From Lachnospiraceae bacterium (GTDB lineage: Bacteria; Bacillota; Clostridia; Lachnospirales; Lachnospiraceae): a DNA stretch of 64,000 bases. The first letter of the stretch is position 1, and each line of letters opens with the position of its first letter. Of the stretch, positions 8,834 through 18,051 are shown one piece after another. The stretch covers positions 1 to 64,000 of the forward strand of contig JAILPS010000008.1 of assembly GCA_024699325.1 (NCBI GenBank). The letters run 5' to 3'. Position numbers and translations under genes: made by a program. The notes under the pieces were generated by a model. That model did not search any database and was not told the DNA's origin. It saw only the letters and a program-made list of their open reading frames with translations.

Positions 8834-9955
8834 TTATGCCACAGGGATGATCTGTGCAGCGTCAGAATACCTTGCTCTTACAGCCTTCTCTGTCATCTTC
8901 TCTGTTATAAATGCATCGCTCTCGGTTCTCACGAAGAAACACTTCTCCTCTGAGGAAGCATCGCTAAGCTCCTGCTTCTCAAATCCCCAGCCTGCAAAAA
9001 CTGTGTGATCCTTGTTCTTGGTGATCTCGATAACGTCTGCCACAACTGCGCTTGCGGTTGGAAGCTTGCCTGCGCCTGAGCCGTAGAACATAAGCTCTGA
9101 GCTCATGTCGCCGTCAACCAATACAGCGTTGAACACATCGCTTACAGGATAGAGCGCGCTTGAAGGATCCACAAGTGCAGGTGTAACTGAAGCGTAAACC
9201 TTCTCGCCGTCCTTCTTAAATGTTCCGAGGAGCTTGATAGAGTAGCCGAGTGCCTTCGCAGCCTCCATATCCTCCTTCGCAATATCTGTGATACCCCTGG
9301 TTGGAACATCCTCAAAATCCACGAATTTGCCTGTGGCGATGGACGCGAGGATGGCAATCTTTCTGCAGGTGTCGAAGCCCTCAACGTCAGCTGATGGGTC
9401 TCTCTCTGCATAGCCTAAAGCCTGCGCCTCCTTAAGGACATCGTCGTAGTCGCGGTTCTCTCTGTCCATCTTCGTGAGCATGAAGTTGGTTGTTCCATTT
9501 AAGATACCGTTGATTCCTAAAATGTTGTTTCCAAGCATGGAGGTGTACATAGCTCTGATAATCGGAATTCCGCCGCCGACGCTTGCCTCAAACTGGAAGT
9601 TGGTTCCGTGTTTTCTGGCAATGTCTAGAAGCTCGCTTCCGTATTTGGCAACAAGAGCCTTGTTGGAGGTTGCCGCATGCTTGCCGGCCTCAAGTGCCGC
9701 CTTCACAAACTTATATGCAGCGCCTGTTCCGCCCATGGTCTCAACCACCAGTTCAATCTCAGGGTCGTCTAAAATAGTGTTTACGTCGTGTACGAGAATC
9801 TCCTCCACAGGGTCACCCGGGAACTCTCTTAAGTCCAAAACATACTTGACACTGATATCCTCTCCGGCCTGCGCGGTGATTAACGCCGCGTTATTCTTAA
9901 GTACTTCAACAACTCCGCTTCCGATTGTACCATAACCTAAAACTGCTACCTTCAT
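8834..9955 (-). CDS. hom: Homoserine dehydrogenase, short form without ACT domain
   Basis: Reduces aspartate semialdehyde to homoserine for Thr/Met synthesis. Starts with the Rossmann motif VLGYGTIGSGVVEVL; later TSNKALVAKYG, FEASVGGGIPIIRA, GILNGTTNFML and YAERDPSADVEGFDTCRK, including catalytic-region residues. The 373 residues are shorter than the roughly 430 of enzymes with a C-terminal ACT regulatory domain, and no ACT fold is visible after residue 330. RBS GGAAGGTG. It follows prfB by 11 bases in a secA-prfB-hom-DUF2752 run. Confidence 0.93.
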   Translation of the reverse strand: MKVAVLGYGTIGSGVVEVLKNNAALITAQAGEDISVKYVLDLREFPGDPVEEILVHDVNTILDDPEIELVVETMGGTGAAYKFVKAALEAGKHAATSNKALVAKYGSELLDIARKHGTNFQFEASVGGGIPIIRAMYTSMLGNNILGINGILNGTTNFMLTKMDRENRDYDDVLKEAQALGYAERDPSADVEGFDTCRKIAILASIATGKFVDFEDVPTRGITDIAKEDMEAAKALGYSIKLLGTFKKDGEKVYASVTPALVDPSSALYPVSDVFNAVLVDGDMSSELMFYGSGAGKLPTASAVVADVIEITKNKDHTVFAGWGFEKQELSDASSEEKCFFVRTESDAFITEKMTEKAVRARYSDAAQIIPVA

Positions 9956-9966
9956 GCTTCACCTTC

Positions 9967-11106
9967 CTATTCCAGTTCGGAAGTATCGCCAGACTTGACG
10001 CCCGTCTTCTTCCATTTTAAATATGCGCTGATAAAATTGTCGATTTTGCCGTCTAAAACCGCCTGGGCGTTGCCGCTCTCCTCGCCGGTTCTGGTGTCCT
10101 TAACCATGGTGTATGGCTGGAGCACATAGGAGCGAATCTGGCTTCCCCAGCCGTTCTCCTTGACCTCTCCTCTGATGCCTGCAGCCTTCTCCTCCTTCTC
10201 CTGCTCGGCGAGCATTAAAAGTCTGGATTTGAGCATCTGCATTGCCTTATCCTTATTCTGGAACTGGCTTCGCTCATTCTGGCACGCCACAACAATTCCT
10301 GTAGGGAAATGTGTGATTCTGATGGCTGAGGATGTCTTGTTGATGTGCTGACCACCCGCGCCGCTGGCGTGGTAGGTGTCGATTCTGATGTCCTCCGGCT
10401 TAATCTCTATATCTGCGTCATCGTCCTCTATGACAGGCATGACCTCGCATCCCACGAAGGATGTCTGGCGCTTGGCCTGCGCGTTAAAAGGAGATATTCT
10501 TACTAATCTGTGCACGCCGTTCTCGCTTCTAAGAAGTCCGTAGGCGTTGGTTCCATTAACCTGAAATGTGACTGACTTAATGCCCGCCTCGTCGCCGTCT
10601 AAGCGGTCTAATTCCTCCACGCTAAATCCCTTGGAGGACGCCCATCTGGTATACATTCTGTAGAGCATTCCCGCCCAGTCGCAGGATTCCGTTCCGCCGG
10701 CGCCCGCATTTAGCTTGACGGTTGCTGAGCATCCATCATATTCGTCCGAGAGGAGCATGTCAATCCTGAGTTCCTCAAGCTCGTCTCTGAAGGCGCCCAA
10801 CATTTCCTCAATCTCGGGAAGGACGGATGCGTCATTCTCCTCATAGCCCATCTCTATTAAGATTCCAATCTCCTCATAGGTGTTCTCGAGGGTGTCAAAC
10901 TTCTTCAGAGTGTCCTCAAGCTCCCTGAGCTCCCTTGAGATCTTCTGGCTCTTGTCGACGTCCTCCCAGAAACCCGGAGCCTCCATATACATGTTGAGCT
11001 CGCTTATTCTGCTCTTCTTGGCGTCAATGTTTAACGAACCCTTGATTTCTTTAAGCGTGGGCTCAAGCTGGGACAGCTCGTATTTAAACTGATCTAATTC
11101 AACCAT
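9967..11106 (-). CDS. prfB: Peptide chain release factor 2, no programmed frameshift
   Basis: Recognises UGA and UAA stops. 379 residues with the codon-recognition SPF tripeptide (VRISPFNAQAKRQ) and the GGQ loop (SGAGGQHIN). The N-terminal region where many prfB genes carry the CUUUGAC frameshift reads GGT TCG TTA AAC ATT GAC and stays open, so the usual autoregulatory +1 frameshift is absent. RBS GGAG 5 bases upstream. It lies downstream of secA, a conserved Firmicutes order. Confidence 0.96.
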   Translation of the reverse strand: MVELDQFKYELSQLEPTLKEIKGSLNIDAKKSRISELNMYMEAPGFWEDVDKSQKISRELRELEDTLKKFDTLENTYEEIGILIEMGYEENDASVLPEIEEMLGAFRDELEELRIDMLLSDEYDGCSATVKLNAGAGGTESCDWAGMLYRMYTRWASSKGFSVEELDRLDGDEAGIKSVTFQVNGTNAYGLLRSENGVHRLVRISPFNAQAKRQTSFVGCEVMPVIEDDDADIEIKPEDIRIDTYHASGAGGQHINKTSSAIRITHFPTGIVVACQNERSQFQNKDKAMQMLKSRLLMLAEQEKEEKAAGIRGEVKENGWGSQIRSYVLQPYTMVKDTRTGEESGNAQAVLDGKIDNFISAYLKWKKTGVKSGDTSELE

Positions 11107-11125
11107 AGTAACTCCAAATTATAAT

Positions 11126-11151
11126 ATCGAGAAGGCCTAAGCCTTCTCGAT
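11126..11151 (-). other. Intercistronic hairpin between secA and prfB
   Basis: ATCGAGAAGGC and GCCTTCTCGAT form an 11-bp perfect stem with a CTAA loop. No T tract follows on the minus strand, so it may stabilise or attenuate the secA-prfB message rather than fully terminate. Confidence 0.55.
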
Positions 11152-11159
11152 TATGTGCA

Positions 11160-13733
11160 TTAAACCTTGCCCTTGCCGCAGCACTGCTTATACTTAAGAC
11201 CTGAGCCGCATGGACATGGATCGTTAGGATAGATCTTCTTGCTCTCACGCTTCTTAGGTGCCTGAGCTAAAGACTCGTCACGGTTGGTTCCTGTAACCTT
11301 CGCAACCTGCTCTCTCTCAACCTTCTGCTCAACCTTAGCTCTGTATAACAGCTTCACGGTGTCGATCTGGATGTTGGCTGACATATCGTCAAACATGTCA
11401 TAGCCCACCATCTTGTACTGTACAACAGGGTCCTTCTGGCCAAATGCCTGAAGACGGATGCCCTGCTTTAACTGGTCCATATCGTCGATGTGATCGTTCC
11501 ACTTGCTGTCGATAACCTTCAGCAGGACAACTCGCTCGATCTCTCTGAACTGCTCAATATTCTCGAAGCTTGCCTCCTTCTCCTCGTAGAGCTTAACTGC
11601 CTGCTCCTTGAGGTTATGGATGAGCTGCTTCTTCTTATATGACTTCTTCTGCTCCTCGCTAAGCTCGATCTTAGGAAGCGGGATGATAGGGAGAAGCTGT
11701 TTGTTGAGCTCGTCCATATCCCACTCGTCAGGGCTCTGATCGTCGGAAATGCTTCCGTTAACGCTGTTCTCAACGATGGTGTTGATCATGTTGATGATGA
11801 AGTCGCGCATGCTCTCTCCGTCGAGAACTCTCTTTCTCTCGGCGTAGATAATCTCACGCTGCTCGTTCATAACCTGATCGTAATCGAGGAGGTTCTTACG
11901 TGTTGCAAAGTTGTTGCTCTCTATCTTGGACTGTGCAGTCTCGATAGCCTTAGAGAGCATCTTGTGCTCTATCTGCTCACCCTCCTGGATGCCGACTGCG
12001 TTAAACACAGCCATCATTCGGTCTGAGCCGAAGAGTCTCATGAGGTCATCTTCAAGGGAAATGAAGAAGCGGGACTCACCAGGGTCTCCCTGACGTCCTG
12101 AACGACCTCTCAGCTGATTGTCGATACGGCGGCTCTCGTGGCGCTCCGTACCTATAACATAGAGACCGCCGGCCTCCTTCGCCTCAGGGTCAAGCTTGAT
12201 ATCCGTTCCTCGACCAGCCATGTTGGTGGCGATGGTTACGGCTCCGTGGTGACCTGCATCTGCGACGATTGCAGCCTCCATCTCATGGAACTTCGCATTT
12301 AAGACATTGTGCTGAATGCCCTGGCGCTTAAGCATGCCGCTTATGAGCTCGGATGTATCAATATTTATAGTACCTACAAGAACAGGCTGGCCCTTGGCGT
12401 GAGCTCTCACGACCTCGTCCACAACGGCCTTATACTTCTCTGCCTTGGTCTTAAACACTGCATCCTGGTGGTCAATTCTGGCAACAGGCTTGTTGGTAGG
12501 AACAACAACTACGTCCATGCCGTAGATATCTCTGAACTCTCGCTCCTCGGTCTCCGCGGTACCGGTCATGCCGGCCTTCTTGGCGTACTTGTTGAAATAA
12601 TTCTGGAATGTGATGGTGGCAAGAGTCTTGCTCTCTCTCTTGACCTTAACCTTCTCCTTGGCCTCAATAGCCTGGTGGAGACCATCATTGTAACGACGAC
12701 CCGGCATGATACGACCTGTGAATTCGTCGACGATCATGACCTCGTCATCCTTAACTACATAATCCTTATCCCTGAACATCAGGTTGTGTGCTCTGAGGGC
12801 TAAGTCCATATTGTGGGAAATCTCTAAGTTCTCAGGGTCTGAGAGGTTCTCAATGTTGAAGAACTCCTCGACCTTCTTGATACCTTCAGCTGTGAGCGTA
12901 CAGGTCTTGTCCTTCTCGTCAACGATGAAGTCACCTGTCTCCTTGATCTCCTCGCCCATGATGATGTCCATACGGCTGAGCTCGTTTGACTCACCTCTCT
13001 GCAGACGGCCTGCCAGATAATCGCAGACCTCGTAGAGCTTGGTTGACTTGCCGCTCTGGCCGGAGATGATAAGTGGTGTTCTGGCCTCATCGATGAGAAC
13101 TGAGTCGACCTCGTCGATGATGGCGAAGTTCAGATCTCTTAAAACCAGCTGCTCCTTATAGATTACCATGTTGTCTCTCAGGTAATCGAAACCAACCTCG
13201 TTGTTGGTTACATATGTGATATCGCAGGCGTATGCCGCACGTCTCTCGTCGTTCTTCATGCTGTTTAAAACACATCCGACTGTGAGGCCTAAAAACTCGT
13301 GAACTCTTCCCATCCATGTGGAGTCACGCTCTGCCAGGTAATCGTTGACAGTGACGATGTGAACGCCCTTGCCTGAGAGCGCGTTAAGGTATGCCGGGAG
13401 AATAGAAACCTGTGTCTTACCTTCACCAGTTCTCATCTCGGCGATACGTCCCTGGTGGATAATGATACCACCGAGGATCTGTACATAGTAGTGCTCTGTG
13501 TTGTTCACACGTCTGGTTGCCTCTCTGGCAACAGCAAATGCTTCCACAAGAATGTCGTCAAGTGTCTCGCCCTTAGCCAGACGATCCTTAAACTCCTGAG
13601 TCTTAGCGCGAAGCTCTGCATCGCTAAGCGCCACCATCTGGTCACGCAGTGCCACTACCTTATCGGCAATCGGTCTGATTCTCTTAAGCTCATGCTCGCT
13701 GTGCGTGCCAAATATGTTTGTAAATAAGTTCAT
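11160..13733 (-). CDS. secA: Preprotein translocase ATPase SecA
   Basis: Motor of the Sec export pathway at the membrane. 857 residues from the chosen ATG (GGAG 8 bases upstream), a normal length. Walker [26 protein letters not shown] with the DEAD-like motif, the preprotein crosslinking domain, [12 protein letters not shown] and the C-terminal zinc motif (CPCGSG, then CC) are present. A second hydrophobic export helper is not encoded here. Promoter at 13832-13860 and prfB downstream. Confidence 0.98.
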   Translation of the reverse strand: MNLFTNIFGTHSEHELKRIRPIADKVVALRDQMVALSDAELRAKTQEFKDRLAKGETLDDILVEAFAVAREATRRVNNTEHYYVQILGGIIIHQGRIAEMRTGEGKTQVSILPAYLNALSGKGVHIVTVNDYLAERDSTWMGRVHEFLGLTVGCVLNSMKNDERRAAYACDITYVTNNEVGFDYLRDNMVIYKEQLVLRDLNFAIIDEVDSVLIDEARTPLIISGQSGKSTKLYEVCDYLAGRLQRGESNELSRMDIIMGEEIKETGDFIVDEKDKTCTLTAEGIKKVEEFFNIENLSDPENLEISHNMDLALRAHNLMFRDKDYVVKDDEVMIVDEFTGRIMPGRRYNDGLHQAIEAKEKVKVKRESKTLATITFQNYFNKYAKKAGMTGTAETEEREFRDIYGMDVVVVPTNKPVARIDHQDAVFKTKAEKYKAVVDEVVRAHAKGQPVLVGTINIDTSELISGMLKRQGIQHNVLNAKFHEMEAAIVADAGHHGAVTIATNMAGRGTDIKLDPEAKEAGGLYVIGTERHESRRIDNQLRGRSGRQGDPGESRFFISLEDDLMRLFGSDRMMAVFNAVGIQEGEQIEHKMLSKAIETAQSKIESNNFATRKNLLDYDQVMNEQREIIYAERKRVLDGESMRDFIINMINTIVENSVNGSISDDQSPDEWDMDELNKQLLPIIPLPKIELSEEQKKSYKKKQLIHNLKEQAVKLYEEKEASFENIEQFREIERVVLLKVIDSKWNDHIDDMDQLKQGIRLQAFGQKDPVVQYKMVGYDMFDDMSANIQIDTVKLLYRAKVEQKVEREQVAKVTGTNRDESLAQAPKKRESKKIYPNDPCPCGSGLKYKQCCGKGKV

Positions 13734-13831
13734 CTTTACAACTCCAATCTCTATATACAAATACTTCTCTTATTTCAAATCCAGTCTGTCCGCATGCTGC
13801 TACTAACCCAACATAAGACATATACCAACAA

Positions 13832-13860
13832 ATATTAGCACTTTTTTCTATATCTTTCAA
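13832..13860 (-). promoter_or_regulatory. secA promoter candidate
   Basis: Minus strand: TTGAAA (13855-13860), 17-base spacer, TAATAT (13832-13837), giving a leader of about 90 bases before the secA ATG. Confidence 0.7.
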
Positions 13861-14006
13861 CTACTTTTTGACAAGGCGTTTTAGGGGTCTGACGGAAGTA
13901 TTTTAAAATGTCTCAACCTTTCCTAAAACGATTACGGAGCGTTTTTTGTGAAAATTCACCAATGGTTGTGAATAGAGGTGGTTTTTGTATACAATGTCCA
14001 CCCGAT

Positions 14007-14144
14007 CGTTCCACACTTTTCCACACTTTTCCACATTTTTTTGTTAGTCCAAACCCCTAGTTTTATGTGGGTAAACTGCAATTTTCCGTTTTTTATCCAC
14101 TTTGTCCACACGTTTGCAACTTTTTTTGTGGATAAAGTGGATAA
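14007..14144. promoter_or_regulatory. Cluster of DnaA-box-like 9-mers
   Basis: Between divergent secA and hpf. Exact TTATCCACA on the minus strand at 14127-14135; TTATCCACT at 14093-14101 (plus) and 14136-14144 (minus); one-mismatch copies TTTTCCACA at 14017-14025 and 14027-14035, TTGTCCACA at 14102-14110, and TTACCCACA (minus) at 14066-14074; a weaker CGTTCCACA at 14007-14015. Three lie in a 10-base tandem rhythm. Flanks are very AT-rich. No dnaA gene is adjacent. DnaA binding is inferred only from the motif. Confidence 0.6.
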
Positions 14145-14327
14145 CTCACACCAAAACATCTGTTTTGTAAAAATTTCATAAAAATTGTCTATTTTGCCCC
14201 AAATCGAAAAGTTTCACTTGACAAGGGTTTTAAAATTATGTGTTTGAGAACTCCCGGAATTTGCGCTTACATTTCAAACGTTTCACATATATTTCCCAAA
14301 TTGTCCTTACAATACACACATTTTATC

Positions 14328-14356
14328 TTGTGTTTTTTGATATATTGTGGTAAAAT
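14328..14356 (+). promoter_or_regulatory. hpf promoter candidate
   Basis: TTGTGT (14328-14333), 17-base spacer, TAAAAT (14351-14356). This would start the transcript near 14363, just before the leader hairpin at 14371-14431. Confidence 0.6.
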
Positions 14357-14370
14357 GACACTACAATAAA

Positions 14371-14431
14371 GGTGCGGGACAACAGATGACGAAAGGAATG
14401 CAGTGAGCTGGCTTTTAGCCTCCGTCGCACC
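14371..14431 (+). ncRNA. Structured hpf leader
   Basis: GGTGCG (14371-14376) pairs with CGCACC (14426-14431), extended by GGA/TCC after a small bulge; inside is GGCT-TTT-AGCC (14410-14420). The leader then runs to an ATG at 14453 that lacks a recognisable Shine-Dalgarno. Structured RNAs upstream of raiA/hpf genes are known in Firmicutes, but I cannot assign this one to a family by eye. Confidence 0.5.
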
Positions 14432-14452
14432 TATCGCTGCAGTGGTAATCAT

Positions 14453-14983
14453 ATGAAGTTTGTTATTACAGGAAGAAACATTAACGTAACTCCCGGTCTG
14501 AAGAGCATGATAGAGGAGAAGATCGGCAAGCTCGAATGTTATTTGACAGATGATACAGAGGTAACCGTAACACTTAGCGTCCAGAAGGACCTTCACAAGA
14601 TCGAGGTTACCATCCCAACCAAGGACGGTTTCATAAGAGCTGAGGAGGGAAGCCCTGATATGTACGCTTCCATCGACATGGTTGAGGACACACTTGAGCG
14701 CCAGCTTCGAAGACTTAAGACCAAGCTCATGGCCAAGAAGCAGACAAGCAGCATCTTCAAGGAAGCTTTCGCAGAGGTTGATGACGCTGACGACGACGAT
14801 ATTAGGATCGTCAAGACCAAGAGATTTGGCATCAAGCCTATGAGTGCCGAGGAGGCCTGCTTACAGATGGAGATGTTAGGACACAGCTTCTATGTATTCT
14901 GCAACGCAGACACCGACGACGTCAATGTAGTATATAAGAGAAAGGACGGCTCATTCGGACTTATCGAGCCGACATTTGACTAA
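14453..14983 (+). CDS. hpf: Long-form ribosome hibernation promoting factor
   Basis: Dimerises 70S ribosomes in stationary phase. 176 residues: N-terminal S30AE/RaiA domain (MKFVITGRNINVTPGLK to LERQLRRLKTKLMA, about 1-100), an acidic linker with DDADDDD, and the C-terminal dimerisation domain (KRFGIKPMSAEEACLQMEMLGHSFYVFCNADT). The usual Firmicutes order is hpf-secA-prfB on one strand; here hpf points away from secA. Weak RBS and structured leader suggest translational control. A terminator follows directly. Confidence 0.95.
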   Translation: MKFVITGRNINVTPGLKSMIEEKIGKLECYLTDDTEVTVTLSVQKDLHKIEVTIPTKDGFIRAEEGSPDMYASIDMVEDTLERQLRRLKTKLMAKKQTSSIFKEAFAEVDDADDDDIRIVKTKRFGIKPMSAEEACLQMEMLGHSFYVFCNADTDDVNVVYKRKDGSFGLIEPTFD

Positions 14984-14991
14984 TACATCAC

Positions 14992-15018
14992 AAACCCCGG
15001 GCAACTGCCCGGGGTTTT
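14992..15018 (+). terminator. hpf terminator
   Basis: CCCCGGGC and GCCCGGGG around an AACT loop, followed by TTTT. It is also the boundary to the convergent histidine-kinase genes on the minus strand. Confidence 0.85.
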
Positions 15019-15040
15019 GCTACTTCTTATCAAGTTTTTT

Positions 15041-16102
15041 CTATGCCCTCTTAAAACTAACCCACAGCACGAGACCCTTTACCGCCTGGTCACAGCCGTA
15101 GCGCGCCCCGTGAGCCTTAAGCACAGGCGCCACTGTCGAGAGCCCCAAGCCGTATCTGCCGTATTTCTCCACTCTGGCTTTATCTTCCCTCGTCACTTTC
15201 TTCCATGCGCGTTTTAGGTAAGATAACTTATAACTGGTCTTATCATCACACGCCATACTCAGATGCACATCGCCGTGATCCTTGCCAATGCTTACCAAAA
15301 CCTGCTTCTGTGAATGCTCTGCTGCCACCATAAGCATGCTGTTAAGCGCAAGCTTTAAGAATTCCTTATCTGCCATGACATTACAGTACTTAGGAGCCTC
15401 AGCGATAGAAATCTCTATCTGTTTTGCATTCGCGAGGCTGGCCATTTCCCCGGCCGCACTGCTAGCTATAGAATGCAGATTAGTTTCCTCAAGCTTCAAA
15501 TCCGCCTTTTTGTCTGACAAGCTGGCCATTTTCACATATAAAGCAGTCATAGCCTCCATGTCATCTATCTGTGATAATGCATCTGCCGCGCAGGCATCTG
15601 CCTGTTCTCCATCTGCCTCCCGCCACTTAGCCGCCATGCTCCTAAGAGAAGACATCGCTTCCTTCAAATCGTGGGATGTGGCCCCGGCAATCAGATTGTA
15701 TTTAGACCGCGGAATTATCAGTATGACTAAGATAAACAAAACTACAACTGTGGGGAACAAAATCATGGTTAACAGTCTGCGCGTTCTCCAGCTAAGGAAT
15801 CTCATTTGATACCAATAATATCTCTCGTTGTCATCTTTGATAATATGAGCCATCACAACCTCATTAAAAATATGCAAACCATTATTATCAAAATTTGACT
15901 GTATTCCACTTAACATATTCATAGTGTAACCCCGACCTTCAAAAACATGGTCGTATACTGACCGGTATGCTTGTCTCCGTGATTTATTCGCAGCATAACT
16001 CTGGATATCTTTAATAAAAACTACAGCAAGTGCAAATACCAGCAGAGAAGCGATAATCTTAACAAAGTATTCAATAATCAAATTTTTCTTACTCCTGGTC
16101 AT
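15041..16102 (-). CDS. Degenerate sensor histidine kinase (paralogue of the 18044-19126 gene)
   Basis: 353 residues; two membrane segments (about 10-30 and 110-135) around a short outside loop. The H box is retained (GATSHDLKEAMSSL) but the usual proline after it is lost, and the N box is replaced by SMLMVAAEHS, lacking the Mg-binding asparagines. A G2-like GRYGLGLSTVAPVL remains. It aligns along its length with the 18044-19126 kinase, including the end GARYGCDQAVKGLVLW. RBS AGGAGGGG. Last gene of the five-gene locus. Probably weak or inactive as a kinase; may act as a partner or phosphatase. Confidence 0.8.
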   Translation of the reverse strand: MTRSKKNLIIEYFVKIIASLLVFALAVVFIKDIQSYAANKSRRQAYRSVYDHVFEGRGYTMNMLSGIQSNFDNNGLHIFNEVVMAHIIKDDNERYYWYQMRFLSWRTRRLLTMILFPTVVVLFILVILIIPRSKYNLIAGATSHDLKEAMSSLRSMAAKWREADGEQADACAADALSQIDDMEAMTALYVKMASLSDKKADLKLEETNLHSIASSAAGEMASLANAKQIEISIAEAPKYCNVMADKEFLKLALNSMLMVAAEHSQKQVLVSIGKDHGDVHLSMACDDKTSYKLSYLKRAWKKVTREDKARVEKYGRYGLGLSTVAPVLKAHGARYGCDQAVKGLVLWVSFKRA

Positions 16103-17342
16103 CGCTATCCCCTCCTGCACTTATTATATATGACGGTTTCATCTCAAAGCAGAAAATGTTCATGCCATCCACCAAATCATAGCTGTATTTTGCCCCATGT
16201 GCCCCCAATATGGTTTTTGTCATAGCATCTTCCTGGCTATCCGTCGTTTCGCCGTCGCTTAACACAGAGAATCTAACGCTTCTTTCAAGTGCGTTAATTT
16301 CAATCTTCACCTCAGATTTAGCTCCTTTTACGGCGCTTGACAGGAGATTACCTACAGCAGTCCCCAGAAGTCCCTCATCTCCTAAAACAAAACATTTTTC
16401 CAGATTATCTGCAGTTACGGACACAGCCGGTTTGCCATCTTTAATCATGTACTTATGCAGATTGTACACCTCACATGCCAGGTTATAGAGATTTACGGGT
16501 TGATGTTTATAATACACCTCGACCGTGTCGGCCGCCATCTCGAACTCACGAAGCAGGCTTTCTGCGTGTTCAATCTCCCCAGATACACTATCCTTCAGTT
16601 CAGGACAGGTGCCACCATCTGTGCTAGCACGAATTTCAAGCTTCTCCCTCATAGCTTCAAGAGGAGCATTTAACGCATCAGAAATACCCATGGTTATAAC
16701 TGTCGATGGTATGACGTCACTTCTCTCGCCAGGTTTAAACCTGCGCCTAACCTTGATGATAACAATCTCCAGAAGCACTATAAATACTATGTACACTATA
16801 TAAAATGGCCAGCTTTCTGCAAACAGAAGCTGTGCAGGATGCATCTCGAAAAACAGTCTATATGAATATGTTTGATTCGGAAACCTGCCATACAATGGCA
16901 TGTAGGTATTAAAAAAACCAAATTGCTGACAATAGAAAATTTCATCTCTAAAGCCACAAAAAGATACTGGTGTGTCTATATCTATCAAACCATATGGCAA
17001 ATAATATAAATTATGCTTTTCTATGCACTCCTCGGATGCACCATCCATAAGGCTGCTCAGTTCATATACACAACGGTTTTCTATATCCACAATATCACCG
17101 CAAAAAGAGTACTTGCCAGAAGCCGACATATCCTCAGATATATCTCTAAGAAACTTGTCAAAATCACCGTCAAAATCCTTCCCCGCATCTGAAACATTGC
17201 AGGCAATATACGCTATAGCTTCACTATGTATGTCATAGATTTTATACTCCGTTATCGCAATCAAAACATACACTGCCATCAGCCCACTCAGCACGCAGAT
17301 AATCACGGTCATCGCAGCGTACCATCTTCTTCTATCGTTCAT
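16089..17342 (-). CDS. Pseudo-histidine kinase (paralogue of the 19119-20444 gene)
   Basis: 417 residues with two membrane helices (about 10-32 and 178-200) and an extracellular domain of about 145 residues. It matches the 19119-20444 kinase in order and sequence (for example DGDFDKFLRDISEDMSASGKY against DGDYDKYLSDISEDMDASGEY, here split for comparison). The phospho-accepting His is replaced by Asp (GISDALNAPLEAM), the N box reads NLLSSAVKGA, and the G1/F/G2 lid is missing. Hence almost surely not a kinase. The leader GGGGGAGATTCATAG before its ATG resembles that of the intact paralogue. It may modulate the intact kinase. Confidence 0.85.
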   Translation of the reverse strand: MNDRRRWYAAMTVIICVLSGLMAVYVLIAITEYKIYDIHSEAIAYIACNVSDAGKDFDGDFDKFLRDISEDMSASGKYSFCGDIVDIENRCVYELSSLMDGASEECIEKHNLYYLPYGLIDIDTPVSFCGFRDEIFYCQQFGFFNTYMPLYGRFPNQTYSYRLFFEMHPAQLLFAESWPFYIVYIVFIVLLEIVIIKVRRRFKPGERSDVIPSTVITMGISDALNAPLEAMREKLEIRASTDGGTCPELKDSVSGEIEHAESLLREFEMAADTVEVYYKHQPVNLYNLACEVYNLHKYMIKDGKPAVSVTADNLEKCFVLGDEGLLGTAVGNLLSSAVKGAKSEVKIEINALERSVRFSVLSDGETTDSQEDAMTKTILGAHGAKYSYDLVDGMNIFCFEMKPSYIISAGGDSDDQE

Positions 17343-17376
17343 CTATGAATCTCCCCCAAATAAGTTCCTGTGTCCA

Positions 17377-18051
17377 TCACTTCCACACATACCCCGCCTT
17401 GACCACTGTCTCAACATGGGTCCCCGCTTTTCCCAGCGCCTTCCTAAGCTTCTTGATATGCGTGTCCACTGCGCGGTCGTAGCCGTCGTAGTCGGCGCCC
17501 CAAACCCTGTCTAAGATCTGCTCACGGCTTAGAATTATGCCCTTATTCTCCACAAGATAGATTAAGAGCGCATACTCCTTGTGGGCAAGTGTCACAATCT
17601 TGCCGTCAACCTTGACCAGCCTTCTCGCAGGCTCGATTTCCAGCTCGTCCATGTGTATCAGACCCTTCTTAACCATGAGGCCCCGGTAGCGCCTGATCAA
17701 AACTCCAACCTTAGCCAGAAGAATCCCCGTTGAAAACGGCTTGGTGATATATTCGTCGGCCCCGATCTCGTAACCGCTCACAATATCATCCTCTGTGTTT
17801 AGCGCCGTAAGAAAAACTACGGGCACGTCGAATTTGCTCCTCACATATTTACAGACCTCCAAGCCGGTTTTGCCGGGCATCATAATGTCAAGAATAATCA
17901 GGTCATATCTGTTCCTGTCAATCGCCCTGATGGCCTCATAGCCGTCCGCGACCGCATCGACATCGTAACCGTTCTTCTGTAAAAATATTGTCGTTACGCT
18001 TCGAAGCGTGCGCTCATCCTCCGCAAGCAGTATTCTGCATTTCTCAGTCAT
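17377..18051 (-). CDS. OmpR-family response regulator
   Basis: 224 residues from the ATG at 18051 (GGGGGAG just upstream); receiver domain with acidic ED pair (LLAEDE), phospho-acceptor Asp in LIILDIMMPG, T in FLTALN and K in YITKPFS; C-terminal winged helix with HKEYALLIYLVENKG and VDTHIKKLRKALG. Its start overlaps the end of the upstream kinase gene. It is the only regulator in a locus with four kinase-like genes, so it probably integrates all of them. The target is unknown; the NlpC/P60 gene upstream is a candidate. Confidence 0.93.
   Translation of the reverse strand: MTEKCRILLAEDERTLRSVTTIFLQKNGYDVDAVADGYEAIRAIDRNRYDLIILDIMMPGKTGLEVCKYVRSKFDVPVVFLTALNTEDDIVSGYEIGADEYITKPFSTGILLAKVGVLIRRYRGLMVKKGLIHMDELEIEPARRLVKVDGKIVTLAHKEYALLIYLVENKGIILSREQILDRVWGADYDGYDRAVDTHIKKLRKALGKAGTHVETVVKAGYVWK

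Noticed and set aside
13956..14181. 67-codon frames on both strands in the DnaA-like region
   Set aside because: AT-driven open frames with Phe/Lys-biased products, no RBS, and overlapping the box cluster.
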